DNA of 64,000 bases from Granulicella aggregans (lineage in GTDB: Bacteria; Acidobacteriota; Terriglobia; Terriglobales; Acidobacteriaceae), in assembly GCF_014203275.1 (NCBI RefSeq), contig NZ_JACHIP010000007.1:124001-188000 (forward strand). The letters are read 5' to 3'. Positions 34,871 through 42,028 of this stretch are shown here, one piece after another. The notes under the pieces were generated by a model, which was not told the origin of the DNA, ran no database searches, and saw only the letters and a list, made by a program, of their open reading frames with translations. The position numbers and the translations under genes are program-made. Each line of letters opens with the position of its first letter. Positions within the stretch are counted from its first letter, which is position 1.

Positions 34871-35725
34871 TTAGCCCACGAATTCAACTTCCGTTTTGAC
34901 CGGGATCACACCGCGCTCGTATCCCAATTCCAGAAGTTTACGGATAGCAAGACGCCCATCTTCGCCGTAGTCCAGGGTCCGCTCGTTCACGTACATTCCG
35001 ACGAAGCGGTTCGCGAGATTCGTGTCCAGATCCCGCGCAAACTGCATCGCGTACTCGAGAGCTTCGTCGCGATGATCGAGCGCGTGCTGAATGCTGTCGC
35101 GCAGCGCGTTCGTCGTAGTCAGCATGACATCATCGCCGAGAGACCGGCGAATGGCATTGCCTCCAAGAGGAAGCGGGAGTCCGGTCTCTTCTCTCCACCA
35201 CTGTCCGAGGTCCAGCACCTTCTGCAGCCCTTCGATCGCGTAGGTCAGTTGTCCTTCGTGAATGATCAGGCCAGCATCGAATTCGCCCGCCAGGACTGCG
35301 GGAATGATCTTGTCGAAGGGAACAGTGACCGTCTCGATGTTCGGGTCGAAGAGCTTCAATGCGAGATAGGCCGTCGTCAGCGTGCCGGGTACGGCGATCT
35401 TGACCTTGCGGATCTCGTCGAGCGAGAACTTCCGGCTCGCGACGATCATCGGTCCGTAGCCGTCGCCAACGCTCCCGCCGCAAGCCATCAGCGTGTACTT
35501 CTCCTGCATGAAGGGGTAGGCGTGGAAGGAGATTGCCGTGACGTCGTAAAAGGCCTCGTTGATGGCGAGGTGATTGAGCGTCTCGATGTCCTGCAGCTTA
35601 TGGGTGAACTTGAAGCCGGGTACCCGGATCTTGTTGGTTGCCAGGCCGTAAAACATAAAGGCGTCATCGGAGTCGGGACTGTGCGCAATGCTGATCTCTT
35701 GAATCGCGGTGCTTGATGCTGTCAT
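34871..35725 (-). CDS. mqnD: 1,4-dihydroxy-6-naphthoate synthase (MqnD), futalosine menaquinone pathway
   Basis: A protein of 284 residues of the periplasmic-binding-like MqnA/MqnD family. MqnD releases 1,4-dihydroxy-6-naphthoate from cyclic dehypoxanthine futalosine. The N-terminal motif ISIAHSPDSDDAFMFYGL is typical. Later signatures are the GDGYGPMIVA loop and GEFDAGLIIHEGQLTY. No signal peptide is seen, consistent with the cytoplasmic enzyme. It indicates that menaquinone is made by the futalosine route. bioY lies 121 bases upstream on the same strand. Confidence 0.88.
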   Translation of the reverse strand: MTASSTAIQEISIAHSPDSDDAFMFYGLATNKIRVPGFKFTHKLQDIETLNHLAINEAFYDVTAISFHAYPFMQEKYTLMACGGSVGDGYGPMIVASRKFSLDEIRKVKIAVPGTLTTAYLALKLFDPNIETVTVPFDKIIPAVLAGEFDAGLIIHEGQLTYAIEGLQKVLDLGQWWREETGLPLPLGGNAIRRSLGDDVMLTTTNALRDSIQHALDHRDEALEYAMQFARDLDTNLANRFVGMYVNERTLDYGEDGRLAIRKLLELGYERGVIPVKTEVEFVG

Positions 35726-35846
35726 TTACAAACTTCCTTATCCACACTCGTGGTGGTTCGGCGAGTGGGCTGTGCTAGTTATGCGAGGGCGGGAGATACG
35801 GCAGGGCGCGGCGCTCTGAATTTGCGGCTCCTGCCAAAGGGGAACG

Positions 35847-36458
35847 TTACGAGCGCAACCAGCGCCGCGTTGAAGCGAAGATCATCGCTGCGCCTACGAC
35901 TTTGGCCGCTGCTCCAAAGAGAAATGGGCCCACCGCAACGTGCCACGCGGCGGAAGCGCTCAGATAATGCGCGCGAGCAAGCCAGGTTGCGCCGCCGGCG
36001 AGAATGACCGCCGTCGCGCCGGTACCAGACACGACCGCTGCGGTGAAGGAAGACATTCCCGAGCGGCTAAGCCTTGAAGCCGCCCCGGCGATGACCGCAG
36101 CGAAGGGGTAAGCGAAGAGGTAGCCGCCTGTAGGGCCAAAGAGCTGAGCCAAACCGCCAAGACCCGCCGGACTGAAGACCGGCAATCCCGCCGCGCCTTC
36201 AAGGAGATAGAGCATAACAGCGGAAAACGCAGCCGTAGGTCCGAGCGCCATGCCAACGAGCAGAACTGCGAAGTCCGACATCGTGAGCGGCACGGGAGTG
36301 AACGGGAGAGGCAGGGAGATATGTGCACCAGCGGCGATCAACGCCGTCGCGCCGATCACTACAAAAATTTTTCCAGGCAAGGTCTGGCTAACGGACTCGA
36401 GGAGCGGCAGTGCGGGTCGACCGTTAGGTCCCAGAGATTCGGATGTTACAGAGTGCAT
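35847..36458 (-). CDS. bioY: Biotin transporter BioY
   Basis: A protein of 203 residues with about six TM helices. It is an S-component of an ECF-type or stand-alone biotin transporter. BioY hallmarks are LPFTPVPLTMSDFAVLLVGMALG and YLLEGAAGLPVFSPAGLGGLAQLFGPTGGYL. ATG 36458 has AGAGG a few bases upstream and is preferred over the GTG 13 codons earlier. No ecfA/T gene is adjacent, so it would act alone or with a shared energising module elsewhere. Confidence 0.9.
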   Translation of the reverse strand: MHSVTSESLGPNGRPALPLLESVSQTLPGKIFVVIGATALIAAGAHISLPLPFTPVPLTMSDFAVLLVGMALGPTAAFSAVMLYLLEGAAGLPVFSPAGLGGLAQLFGPTGGYLFAYPFAAVIAGAASRLSRSGMSSFTAAVVSGTGATAVILAGGATWLARAHYLSASAAWHVAVGPFLFGAAAKVVGAAMIFASTRRWLRS

Positions 36459-36660
36459 GTTGTCCTCTTTCGTCGAAACTTGTAGCCGTGCGTTCACTCA
36501 ATTCGATGCGGTACTGGTTGGCCAACGTTGATGGCCGGAGCTGATCCTCGGAAACTCTTCAGCGACGTTGCCGTAATCCAGGGTCGACCGGCATCGCGAA
36601 GATAAGATGCATCGTCGACTTCAAGCATAGCAAGCCCACGGGCTGGTATGCACCATAATC

Positions 36661-36689
36661 CTCCTCCCCGATGCGTACCCTGGGAGGAG
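36661..36689. other. Inverted repeat in bioY upstream region
   Basis: CTCCTCCC (36661-36668) and GGGAGGAG (36682-36689) form an 8-bp stem with a 13-base loop. The wider 378-base gap (36459-36836) holds no gene I can support; this is the clearest element besides the one near 36800. No known biotin operator sequence is recognised. Confidence 0.3.
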
Positions 36690-36788
36690 TGGGCACCAAC
36701 CTTCGTGCTAGGTCAAATCAGGGCGTTTCCTTACAGCTGGATACAGGGCAGTTAGCTTTGTGGTTCGCGCGGCCGTCGGGAGAAAGAT

Positions 36789-36821
36789 CGAAACTGGAAG
36801 TTTCGCGAAGGATTCTATACT
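36789..36821 (+). promoter_or_regulatory. Palindrome and -10 box before the FtsB-like gene
   Basis: CGAAACT-GGA-AGTTTCG (36789-36805), a 7-bp inverted repeat, lies just upstream of TATACT (36816-36821), which ends 15 bases before the ATG. The palindrome would overlap the -35 region, a normal site for a repressor. No -35 consensus is visible. Confidence 0.35.
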
Positions 36822-36836
36822 TGGCTTGCGGAGTCC

Positions 36837-37208
36837 ATGTCGAACCAGATCCATCCCGGAACCCGATTCGCATCGGTGGTACGCACAGCGAAGAACGTTT
36901 ACGCGGTGCGTCGCAGAATTGCGACCGTTGCTGCAGCAGCCTTGACCATAGGGCTTGGCTATCACGTGGTCTTCGGCCGGAACGGTCTCTTTGTCTACCA
37001 GCAGAAACGCATGGACTCGCGAACACTGGACGGGGAGTTGCACTCATTGCAGCAGGAAAATGACCGCCTTAAAGTTCATGTGGACCGCTTGCAGTCCGAT
37101 CCGGATGCGATTGAACATCAGGCGCGCGAAGAACTTCACTACACACGCCCGGGCGAGGTCATCTACACGCTTCCCACACAAACGCTTCCGGAAAAGACGA
37201 ACAAGTAG
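36837..37208 (+). CDS. Septum formation initiator, FtsB/DivIC-like
   Basis: A protein of 123 residues with a single TM helix at about 28-47 (RIATVAAAALTIGLGYHVVF), followed by a short coiled coil (LDGELHSLQQENDRLKVHVDRLQ) and the DivIC-type motif DPDAIEHQAREELHYTRPGEVIY. FtsB-like proteins join FtsL and FtsQ in the divisome. It is a stand-alone gene here. The cytoplasmic N-terminus is short and polar. The promoter-like TATACT is 15 bases upstream. Confidence 0.85.
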   Translation: MSNQIHPGTRFASVVRTAKNVYAVRRRIATVAAAALTIGLGYHVVFGRNGLFVYQQKRMDSRTLDGELHSLQQENDRLKVHVDRLQSDPDAIEHQAREELHYTRPGEVIYTLPTQTLPEKTNK

Positions 37209-37228
37209 GGCAACGCAACTGCGTTGCC
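37209..37228. terminator. Convergent-gene hairpin after the FtsB-like gene
   Basis: GGCAACGCA / TGCGTTGCC with 2 bases between, immediately after the FtsB-like stop. It is followed by a second weaker hairpin (CACAC...GGTGT) and TTTGCTTCTTTTTT. It may end transcripts from both the FtsB-like gene and the convergent surface protein gene. Confidence 0.6.
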
Positions 37229-37235
37229 ACACTCT

Positions 37236-38153
37236 CTAGGGTGTTTGCTTCTTTTTTCCATGGATGTGCCGCCGTATATCGGGATAGAACTCGATCAGCA
37301 GTGCTCCGAAAGACCCCTCTGCGGTAACCTCCATGCCCTGCTCGACCGTAAGCGCAAATCCCCGCTCGGCACGAGGGTAGTAAATATTCGAAATGCCTCC
37401 GGAGATCAGGTTTCCTAGAACATTGGAGTAGTTGGGCTGCTTCTTACCGTTATCGCCCCTGGCAATGACTGTGGTTGAAAGCGAGTAGAGGAAGCGCTTT
37501 TTAAATGAGCCTGTGCCCATGCGGTAGTACCGGGGATCTTGGTGCAGCAGCACGGGAAGCACGCCGTTGCCAATGATCGTCCCGTTGAACTGGTCCACGT
37601 AGTTCGCCCCGTATCGCTCGCCGAAACCAGCCCATCCCTGTCCATAGCCGTGGCGGGTTCCGTTGGCATCGATGGAGCTGTGTGAGTCCGTCGCCTGCCC
37701 GTAGCCGGAGGTGATGAAGGCAAGTGCGAACTGGTAGGGATCAATAGCGCTTCTGAAAGCGGCTTCCATCTTCTCGCCCGCTGTCTGGGGAAGCGCCGTG
37801 CCGCCAAGCACCGCGTTGAAATTCGGCACCACTCCGGCCATGCGTTGATGAAGCTGCCGCTGGAGCTGCTCTTCAGAGAGCTTCTTCTTCTCTTCTTCGG
37901 TAAGAGGATGGTCGGGCACTGGTGCGGGTGCCTGTTCGCTGGACGAAGCCGGTTGCTGCGAACTCTGATCTTCGTTGGCAAGAGCTGCAGTAGCGAGAAG
38001 AACACCAGACTGCGGCTGAGGCGCTTCGGGAAGAGCAGCCGAGGCTACGGCGACTTGCACGGGTGAGGTCTGGCAAAGGAGCGCCACCGGAGATGCCAGG
38101 ACCGCAGCGATCGTTGGGACGAGGAAAAGACGGCGAGGGCTGATAAAAATCAC
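37236..38153 (-). CDS. Secreted or envelope protein of unknown function
   Basis: About 305 residues from a GTG at 38153. A signal-like N-terminus (RRLFLVPTIAAVLASPVALLCQ) is followed by a Pro/Ala/Ser/Gln-rich stretch and a charged helix (LTEEEKKKLSEEQLQRQLHQR). The conserved-looking C-terminal domain includes SGYGQATDSHSSIDANGTRHGYGQGWAGFGERYGA and HQDPRYYRMGTGSFKKR. I do not recognise the family; similar proteins are, to my recollection, common in Acidobacteriota. The start is uncertain because the frame is open to 38384 and the GTG sits directly after AAAGAG. Confidence 0.6.
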   Translation of the reverse strand: MIFISPRRLFLVPTIAAVLASPVALLCQTSPVQVAVASAALPEAPQPQSGVLLATAALANEDQSSQQPASSSEQAPAPVPDHPLTEEEKKKLSEEQLQRQLHQRMAGVVPNFNAVLGGTALPQTAGEKMEAAFRSAIDPYQFALAFITSGYGQATDSHSSIDANGTRHGYGQGWAGFGERYGANYVDQFNGTIIGNGVLPVLLHQDPRYYRMGTGSFKKRFLYSLSTTVIARGDNGKKQPNYSNVLGNLISGGISNIYYPRAERGFALTVEQGMEVTAEGSFGALLIEFYPDIRRHIHGKKKQTP

Positions 38154-38507
38154 TCTTTGACTGTACCTGAACGGCTTTTCTGTAAGACGGAAAAATCCGG
38201 CATGAAGACTCAGGGGAATCGGTTTGCAGCTACCTGATGGAGGTTTATTGAGTCGTCGATTCGTCGCGCAGGGCCTCATTCCGTAAGATGGGTTGAGAGC
38301 CGCCATTCGTGTCCAGCGTTTGCGACACGAAACCGCGCTTGTCGTAGTATCTAGCTGGGAGTCGGATCGACTGTGCCTGGCCATCGAGCTGTTCGGTTGG
38401 CGCCACCTCCCGGTCCGAACTTCGAGTCGCCCTTGAGAAAGAGCAACTACTCCAAAATCAGAAACATCTACATGTATGGAAGGGCACTTCCGGAGGCCGT
38501 TACGAGT

Positions 38508-39278
38508 ATGAAAGTTTACCGTCTTCTTCCCAGGTTCGTTCTCTTGGCAGGCGTCACAGCAACGATGGTCGCGATCGGATGCAAGTCGACACCGCCAGCC
38601 ACACCGGCACCCGTTGCAGGGCAGAGCGCGCCTGCTCCTCTGAACTCCGATGGAACCCCAGTCAACTCCGCGCCAGCACCCTCCACAGCGCCGGCTCCCA
38701 CCGTTGCGGCTACCCCTGTGCAGCCTGCAACCGTACCGGCACCGGCTCCTTTGCCACCGCCTCCACCGCCCAAGCCGGTCGCTTTGGTAGCTCCGAGTGG
38801 GACCCGCGTCGTCGTTCGAACCAATGAGACTCTGAGCGCTGGGAAGAATGAAGTTGGCGATGCGTTCTCAGGCGAGCTCGAAGAGCCCATCGTAGCGCGC
38901 GGCGCAACCTTGTTCCGCCGTGGTACGCATGTCTCCGGGACGGTTGTAGCAGCCAAGGGAAGAGGCAGGTTCAAGGGCGAAGGAGCCATCGGGATCGAAA
39001 TCTCGTCCATCGGCTCCTTACGCGTTCACACCTCCGAGTACGAGAAAGAATCCAAGGGCAAGGGCAAGCGCACGGGCGCTTTGATCGGCGGCGGCGCCGG
39101 TCTAGGTGCCTTGATCGGTGGTCTGGCTGGCGGCGGTAAGGGCGCGGTAATCGGCGGTCTGGCTGGTGCCGGAGCAGGTACTGCGGGCGCCGCGTACACC
39201 GGAAACAAGGATGTCGTGATCCCGTCTGAATCTGTCTTGACCTTCAGCTTGCTGGAGCCCCTGACAGTTCACCCCTGA
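38508..39278 (+). CDS. Glycine-zipper lipoprotein, Pro/Ala-rich
   Basis: A protein of 256 residues. A lipoprotein signal ends at the lipobox AIGC (Cys25). A Pro/Ala/Thr-rich linker follows (residues about 27-98, with an eight-proline run). A beta-rich middle (TRVVVRTNETLSAGKNEVGD, GATLFRRGTHVSGTVVAAKG) precedes a glycine-zipper tract near 185-235 (GALIGGGAGLGALIGGLAGG). Similar domains occur in envelope lipoproteins of the Rickettsia 17-kDa type. ATG 38508 has CGGAGG upstream; an open frame to 38373 is discounted. Probably outer-membrane anchored. Confidence 0.75.
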   Translation: MKVYRLLPRFVLLAGVTATMVAIGCKSTPPATPAPVAGQSAPAPLNSDGTPVNSAPAPSTAPAPTVAATPVQPATVPAPAPLPPPPPPKPVALVAPSGTRVVVRTNETLSAGKNEVGDAFSGELEEPIVARGATLFRRGTHVSGTVVAAKGRGRFKGEGAIGIEISSIGSLRVHTSEYEKESKGKGKRTGALIGGGAGLGALIGGLAGGGKGAVIGGLAGAGAGTAGAAYTGNKDVVIPSESVLTFSLLEPLTVHP

Positions 39279-39307
39279 CGCCTTCTTCCTTCGCACGAAA
39301 CTATATG

Positions 39308-39352
39308 CCCATCCGGGCAGCGAGACGATCGCTACCGGATGGGTCTTTTCTT
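39308..39352 (+). terminator. Rho-independent terminator after lipoprotein gene
   Basis: CCCATCCGG (39308-39316) pairs with CCGGATGGG (39335-39343), a 9-bp stem with an 18-base loop, followed by TCTTTTCTT. It lies 29 bases after the lipoprotein stop and before engB. Confidence 0.65.
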
Positions 39353-39377
39353 GCAATCGAGAGAATAAGATAGAGAG

Positions 39378-39992
39378 ATGCGCCTCTCGCCGGTCTTCCT
39401 GCTCTCTGCCACTGATGTGTCTCACTTCCCCACCAAGGCAAAGACCTTCGATGTGCCAGAGATTGCATTTCTTGGTCGCTCGAACGTGGGCAAGTCTTCC
39501 CTGATCAACTCACTTATCGGTTCGAAAGAGGCACACGTCTCTTCGACTCCCGGCCGCACCCGTGCAATCAATTTTTTTGCCCTGCACGAGGGCGCGGGCG
39601 AGAAGAAGAAGATCCGCCCCACGCTGATCTTTGCCGACCTGCCCGGATATGGCTACGCCAAGATCTCGAGATCGATCTCATCAGAATGGCCTACATTCAT
39701 CGAGCCCTATCTCGCGAACCGCGAGACGCTGGCCCTCTGCATTTGTCTCGTGGACACCAACATCCCGCCACAGCCCAACGATACCCAGCTCATTACCTAT
39801 TTGAAGCAAAGCCAGCGGCCCTATCTTGTCGTAGGCACCAAGTCTGACCGCATCTCAGGAAATGTTCTGTCGAAATCCATAGCTGCGCTCAAGCGCGAGC
39901 ACGAGGTCGACGAGATTCTGCCAATCTCCGCGAAGACGGACGCTGGGATAAAAACTCTCTGGTCGCGCCTCATGGCCGTGGCCGAAGACTAA
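39378..39992 (+). CDS. engB: Ribosome biogenesis GTPase EngB (YsxC/YihA)
   Basis: A protein of 204 residues, an essential GTPase for 50S assembly. Motifs are G1 GRSNVGKSS (33-41), the G2 Thr in STPGRTRAINFF, G3 DLPGYGYAKISR, G4 GTKSD and G5 ISAKT. The order and spacing match the EngB family. The sialidase-like gene starts 8 bases after it, so the two may be co-transcribed. Confidence 0.95.
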   Translation: MRLSPVFLLSATDVSHFPTKAKTFDVPEIAFLGRSNVGKSSLINSLIGSKEAHVSSTPGRTRAINFFALHEGAGEKKKIRPTLIFADLPGYGYAKISRSISSEWPTFIEPYLANRETLALCICLVDTNIPPQPNDTQLITYLKQSQRPYLVVGTKSDRISGNVLSKSIAALKREHEVDEILPISAKTDAGIKTLWSRLMAVAED

Positions 39993-39999
39993 CCCAGCC

Positions 40000-41037
40000 A
40001 TGCAACGCTACCTTTCCATAGTCCTTTCACTCATCGCGGTCGTCGCCATGCGTGGTTCTGCTCAGTCCCGGGGTGAGTTCATCTTTTCGCCCGGCAGCAC
40101 CTCTTTTCCATCGAGCCACGCATCGACTCTCGTCGGATTGAGAGATGGCTCCATTCTCACCGCGTGGTTTGGCGGCACCGCCGAAGGCAACACCGACGTG
40201 GCGATCTGGAGCTCACGTCAGACGGGCACAGCCTGGTCAAAACCAGTAGAACTCGCGCGAGAACCCGGCGTCGCTTGCTGGAATCCCGTCCTCTTCCATA
40301 TGCAGAACGCGCGCCTGTGGCTCTATTACAAGTTCGGAACCGATCCTCAAAACTGGACGGCCGCCCGAAAATACAGCGACGACGAAGGGATGACCTGGTC
40401 TGCGACGGAACACCTTCCAGCTGGAATCATCGGCCCCGTCAGGGCCAAGCCGCTCGTCTTACCCGACGGCACCATCGTCAGCGGAAGCTCCACGGAGTCC
40501 TACCACTCTTGGGCCGTATGGATAGAGCGCAGTCGTGACCAAGGAAAGACATGGGCAAAAATTGGCCCAATTGTCCCGACCCCGACCGATCCCGCCTCGA
40601 ACCAGCGCGAAGGCATCATCCAGCCCTCCGTCGTCTCGCTCGGAGCGAAGCACCTCCGCCTCTATGCACGCTCCACTGAAGTCATCGGAAGGGTAGTGGT
40701 CTCAGACTCTTTCGATGAAGGCAACACATGGACACAAGCCCGACCGATCGATGTTCTGAACCCAAACTCGGGTATTGATGCCGTCGCCCTCAAAGACCAT
40801 CACGTCATCTTGATCTACAACAACACGACAAAAGGACGATCGCCTCTGAACCTCGCCATCAGCACAGACGGCGAGCACTTCAAGATGTTCTTAACGCTGG
40901 AAGACGAACCGGGAGAGTTCTCCTACCCGTCGCTGATCCAGGCCAGCAATGGTGATCTTTGCATGACCTACACCTGGAACAGGAAGTCGATCCGTTTCGT
41001 GCGCCTGCCGCAATTAGAGATCCCAAAGCTCCCCTGA
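40000..41037 (+). CDS. Secreted BNR-repeat sialidase-like protein
   Basis: A protein of 345 residues with a signal peptide (YLSIVLSLIAVVAMRGSAQS) and a six-bladed propeller. Three Asp-boxes are visible: SDDEGMTWS, SRDQGKTWA and SFDEGNTWT. This family includes exo-alpha-sialidases, but many Acidobacteriota members are of unknown specificity. I do not see the arginine triad clearly enough to claim sialidase activity. It is downstream of engB by 8 bases. Confidence 0.72.
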   Translation: MQRYLSIVLSLIAVVAMRGSAQSRGEFIFSPGSTSFPSSHASTLVGLRDGSILTAWFGGTAEGNTDVAIWSSRQTGTAWSKPVELAREPGVACWNPVLFHMQNARLWLYYKFGTDPQNWTAARKYSDDEGMTWSATEHLPAGIIGPVRAKPLVLPDGTIVSGSSTESYHSWAVWIERSRDQGKTWAKIGPIVPTPTDPASNQREGIIQPSVVSLGAKHLRLYARSTEVIGRVVVSDSFDEGNTWTQARPIDVLNPNSGIDAVALKDHHVILIYNNTTKGRSPLNLAISTDGEHFKMFLTLEDEPGEFSYPSLIQASNGDLCMTYTWNRKSIRFVRLPQLEIPKLP

Positions 41038-41054
41038 ACGCGAAGTCCAGTGGA

Positions 41055-41906
41055 TCACCCAACCGTGTAGAACTGGGCGATATTGCGGAACTTCGTATAG
41101 CGCTTCTCGAGCCGCACAGCCTCCGGCATACCAGTCAACTCCGCCAGATGATGCTGCAGCCGATCGTCAACAAACGCCATTGCAGCCGCAGGATCGTTCT
41201 GCGTTCCGCCCTCGGGTTCAGACAGCACATCGTCCACGCAGCCCATCCGCAAGACATCCGTCGCCGTGTAGCGGAGCGCCGCGGCCGCCTGCTGTTTCTT
41301 GCTGGCGTCCTTCCACATGATCGATGCGCAACCTTCAGGCGAGATCACCGAATAGATCGCATTTTCGAGCATCAGCACGCGGTCGGCAACGGCCAGTGCA
41401 AGAGCTCCGCCAGAACCACCTTCGCCCGTAATCGTAGCAATGGTCGGAACCTTCAGACGCGACATCTCCAGCAGATTGCGAGCGATCGCCTCGCCCTGTC
41501 CACGTTCCTCAGCGCCAAGCCCCGGAAACGCCCCGGCAAGATCGAGAAACGTGAAAATAGGCCGGCCAAATTTTTCCGCAATCTTCATACAGCGAAGCGC
41601 CTTGCGGTAGCCCTCGGGCTCCGGACTGCCGAACTTCCGGTCGACCCGCTCCTTCAACGTGCGGCCCTTCAGGTTGCCGATCACCATCACCGGCTCGCCA
41701 TGAAAAAACGCCATGCCGCAGGCCATCGCGTGGTCGTCGCCGAAGGCACGGTCGCCGTGAATCTCGCTGAAGTCAGTAAACAGTGCGGAGATAAAGTCCA
41801 TCGGATAAGGGCGCTTCTCGTGCCGCGCAAGCTCCGTCTTGATCCACGCTTCCGGCACCGCCGGAGGGGACTTCTGTGCCGATCGTATCGCTTCTATTTC
41901 TGCCAT
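41055..41906 (-). CDS. accA: Acetyl-CoA carboxylase carboxyltransferase subunit alpha
   Basis: A protein of 283 residues, about 35 shorter than the E. coli subunit and lacking the usual N-terminal helices. Carboxyltransferase core motifs are present: HGDRAFGDD, VIGNLKGRTLKER, GAEERGQGEAIARNL and ATITGEGGSGGALALAVADRV. The first step of fatty acid synthesis uses it with AccD, BC and BCCP. The loop normally written TFIDTPGAYPG reads TFLDLAGAFPG. It is downstream of dnaE, the same neighbour pair as in E. coli. Confidence 0.9.
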   Translation of the reverse strand: MAEIEAIRSAQKSPPAVPEAWIKTELARHEKRPYPMDFISALFTDFSEIHGDRAFGDDHAMACGMAFFHGEPVMVIGNLKGRTLKERVDRKFGSPEPEGYRKALRCMKIAEKFGRPIFTFLDLAGAFPGLGAEERGQGEAIARNLLEMSRLKVPTIATITGEGGSGGALALAVADRVLMLENAIYSVISPEGCASIMWKDASKKQQAAAALRYTATDVLRMGCVDDVLSEPEGGTQNDPAAAMAFVDDRLQHHLAELTGMPEAVRLEKRYTKFRNIAQFYTVG

Positions 41907-41960
41907 AACTTAGCCTGTTTTATCTTACTTGATGGCGTTCTTCCACGCGCCCAGAATGCC

Positions 41961-42012
41961 CAGGCGCCCCATCCATCGCGCTTCTGCTTTATGCGATGGG
42001 TGGGACGTAGAA
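41961..42012. repeat. Palindromic intergenic repeat, family 2 (copy F)
   Basis: Arms CCCATCCATCGC and GCGATGGGTGGG around an 11-14 base loop, with flanks GGCGC and ACGTAGAA. It is a near copy of the element at 17394. It occupies the gap between dnaE and accA. Confidence 0.65.
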
Positions 42013-42028
42013 GTTCAACCATCCCGCC

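Noticed and set aside
36459..36836. Biotin-responsive operator or riboswitch upstream of bioY
   Set aside because: No BirA-type TTGTAAACC dyad or known riboswitch fold; only unassigned inverted repeats.
38661..38790. Possible tandem repeat or CRISPR-like pattern in the lipoprotein gene
   Set aside because: It is the coding of a Pro/Ala/Thr-rich linker, without regular spacing or spacers.
39051..39210. Direct repeats in GGC-rich tract
   Set aside because: They encode the glycine-zipper of the lipoprotein, a normal protein repeat.
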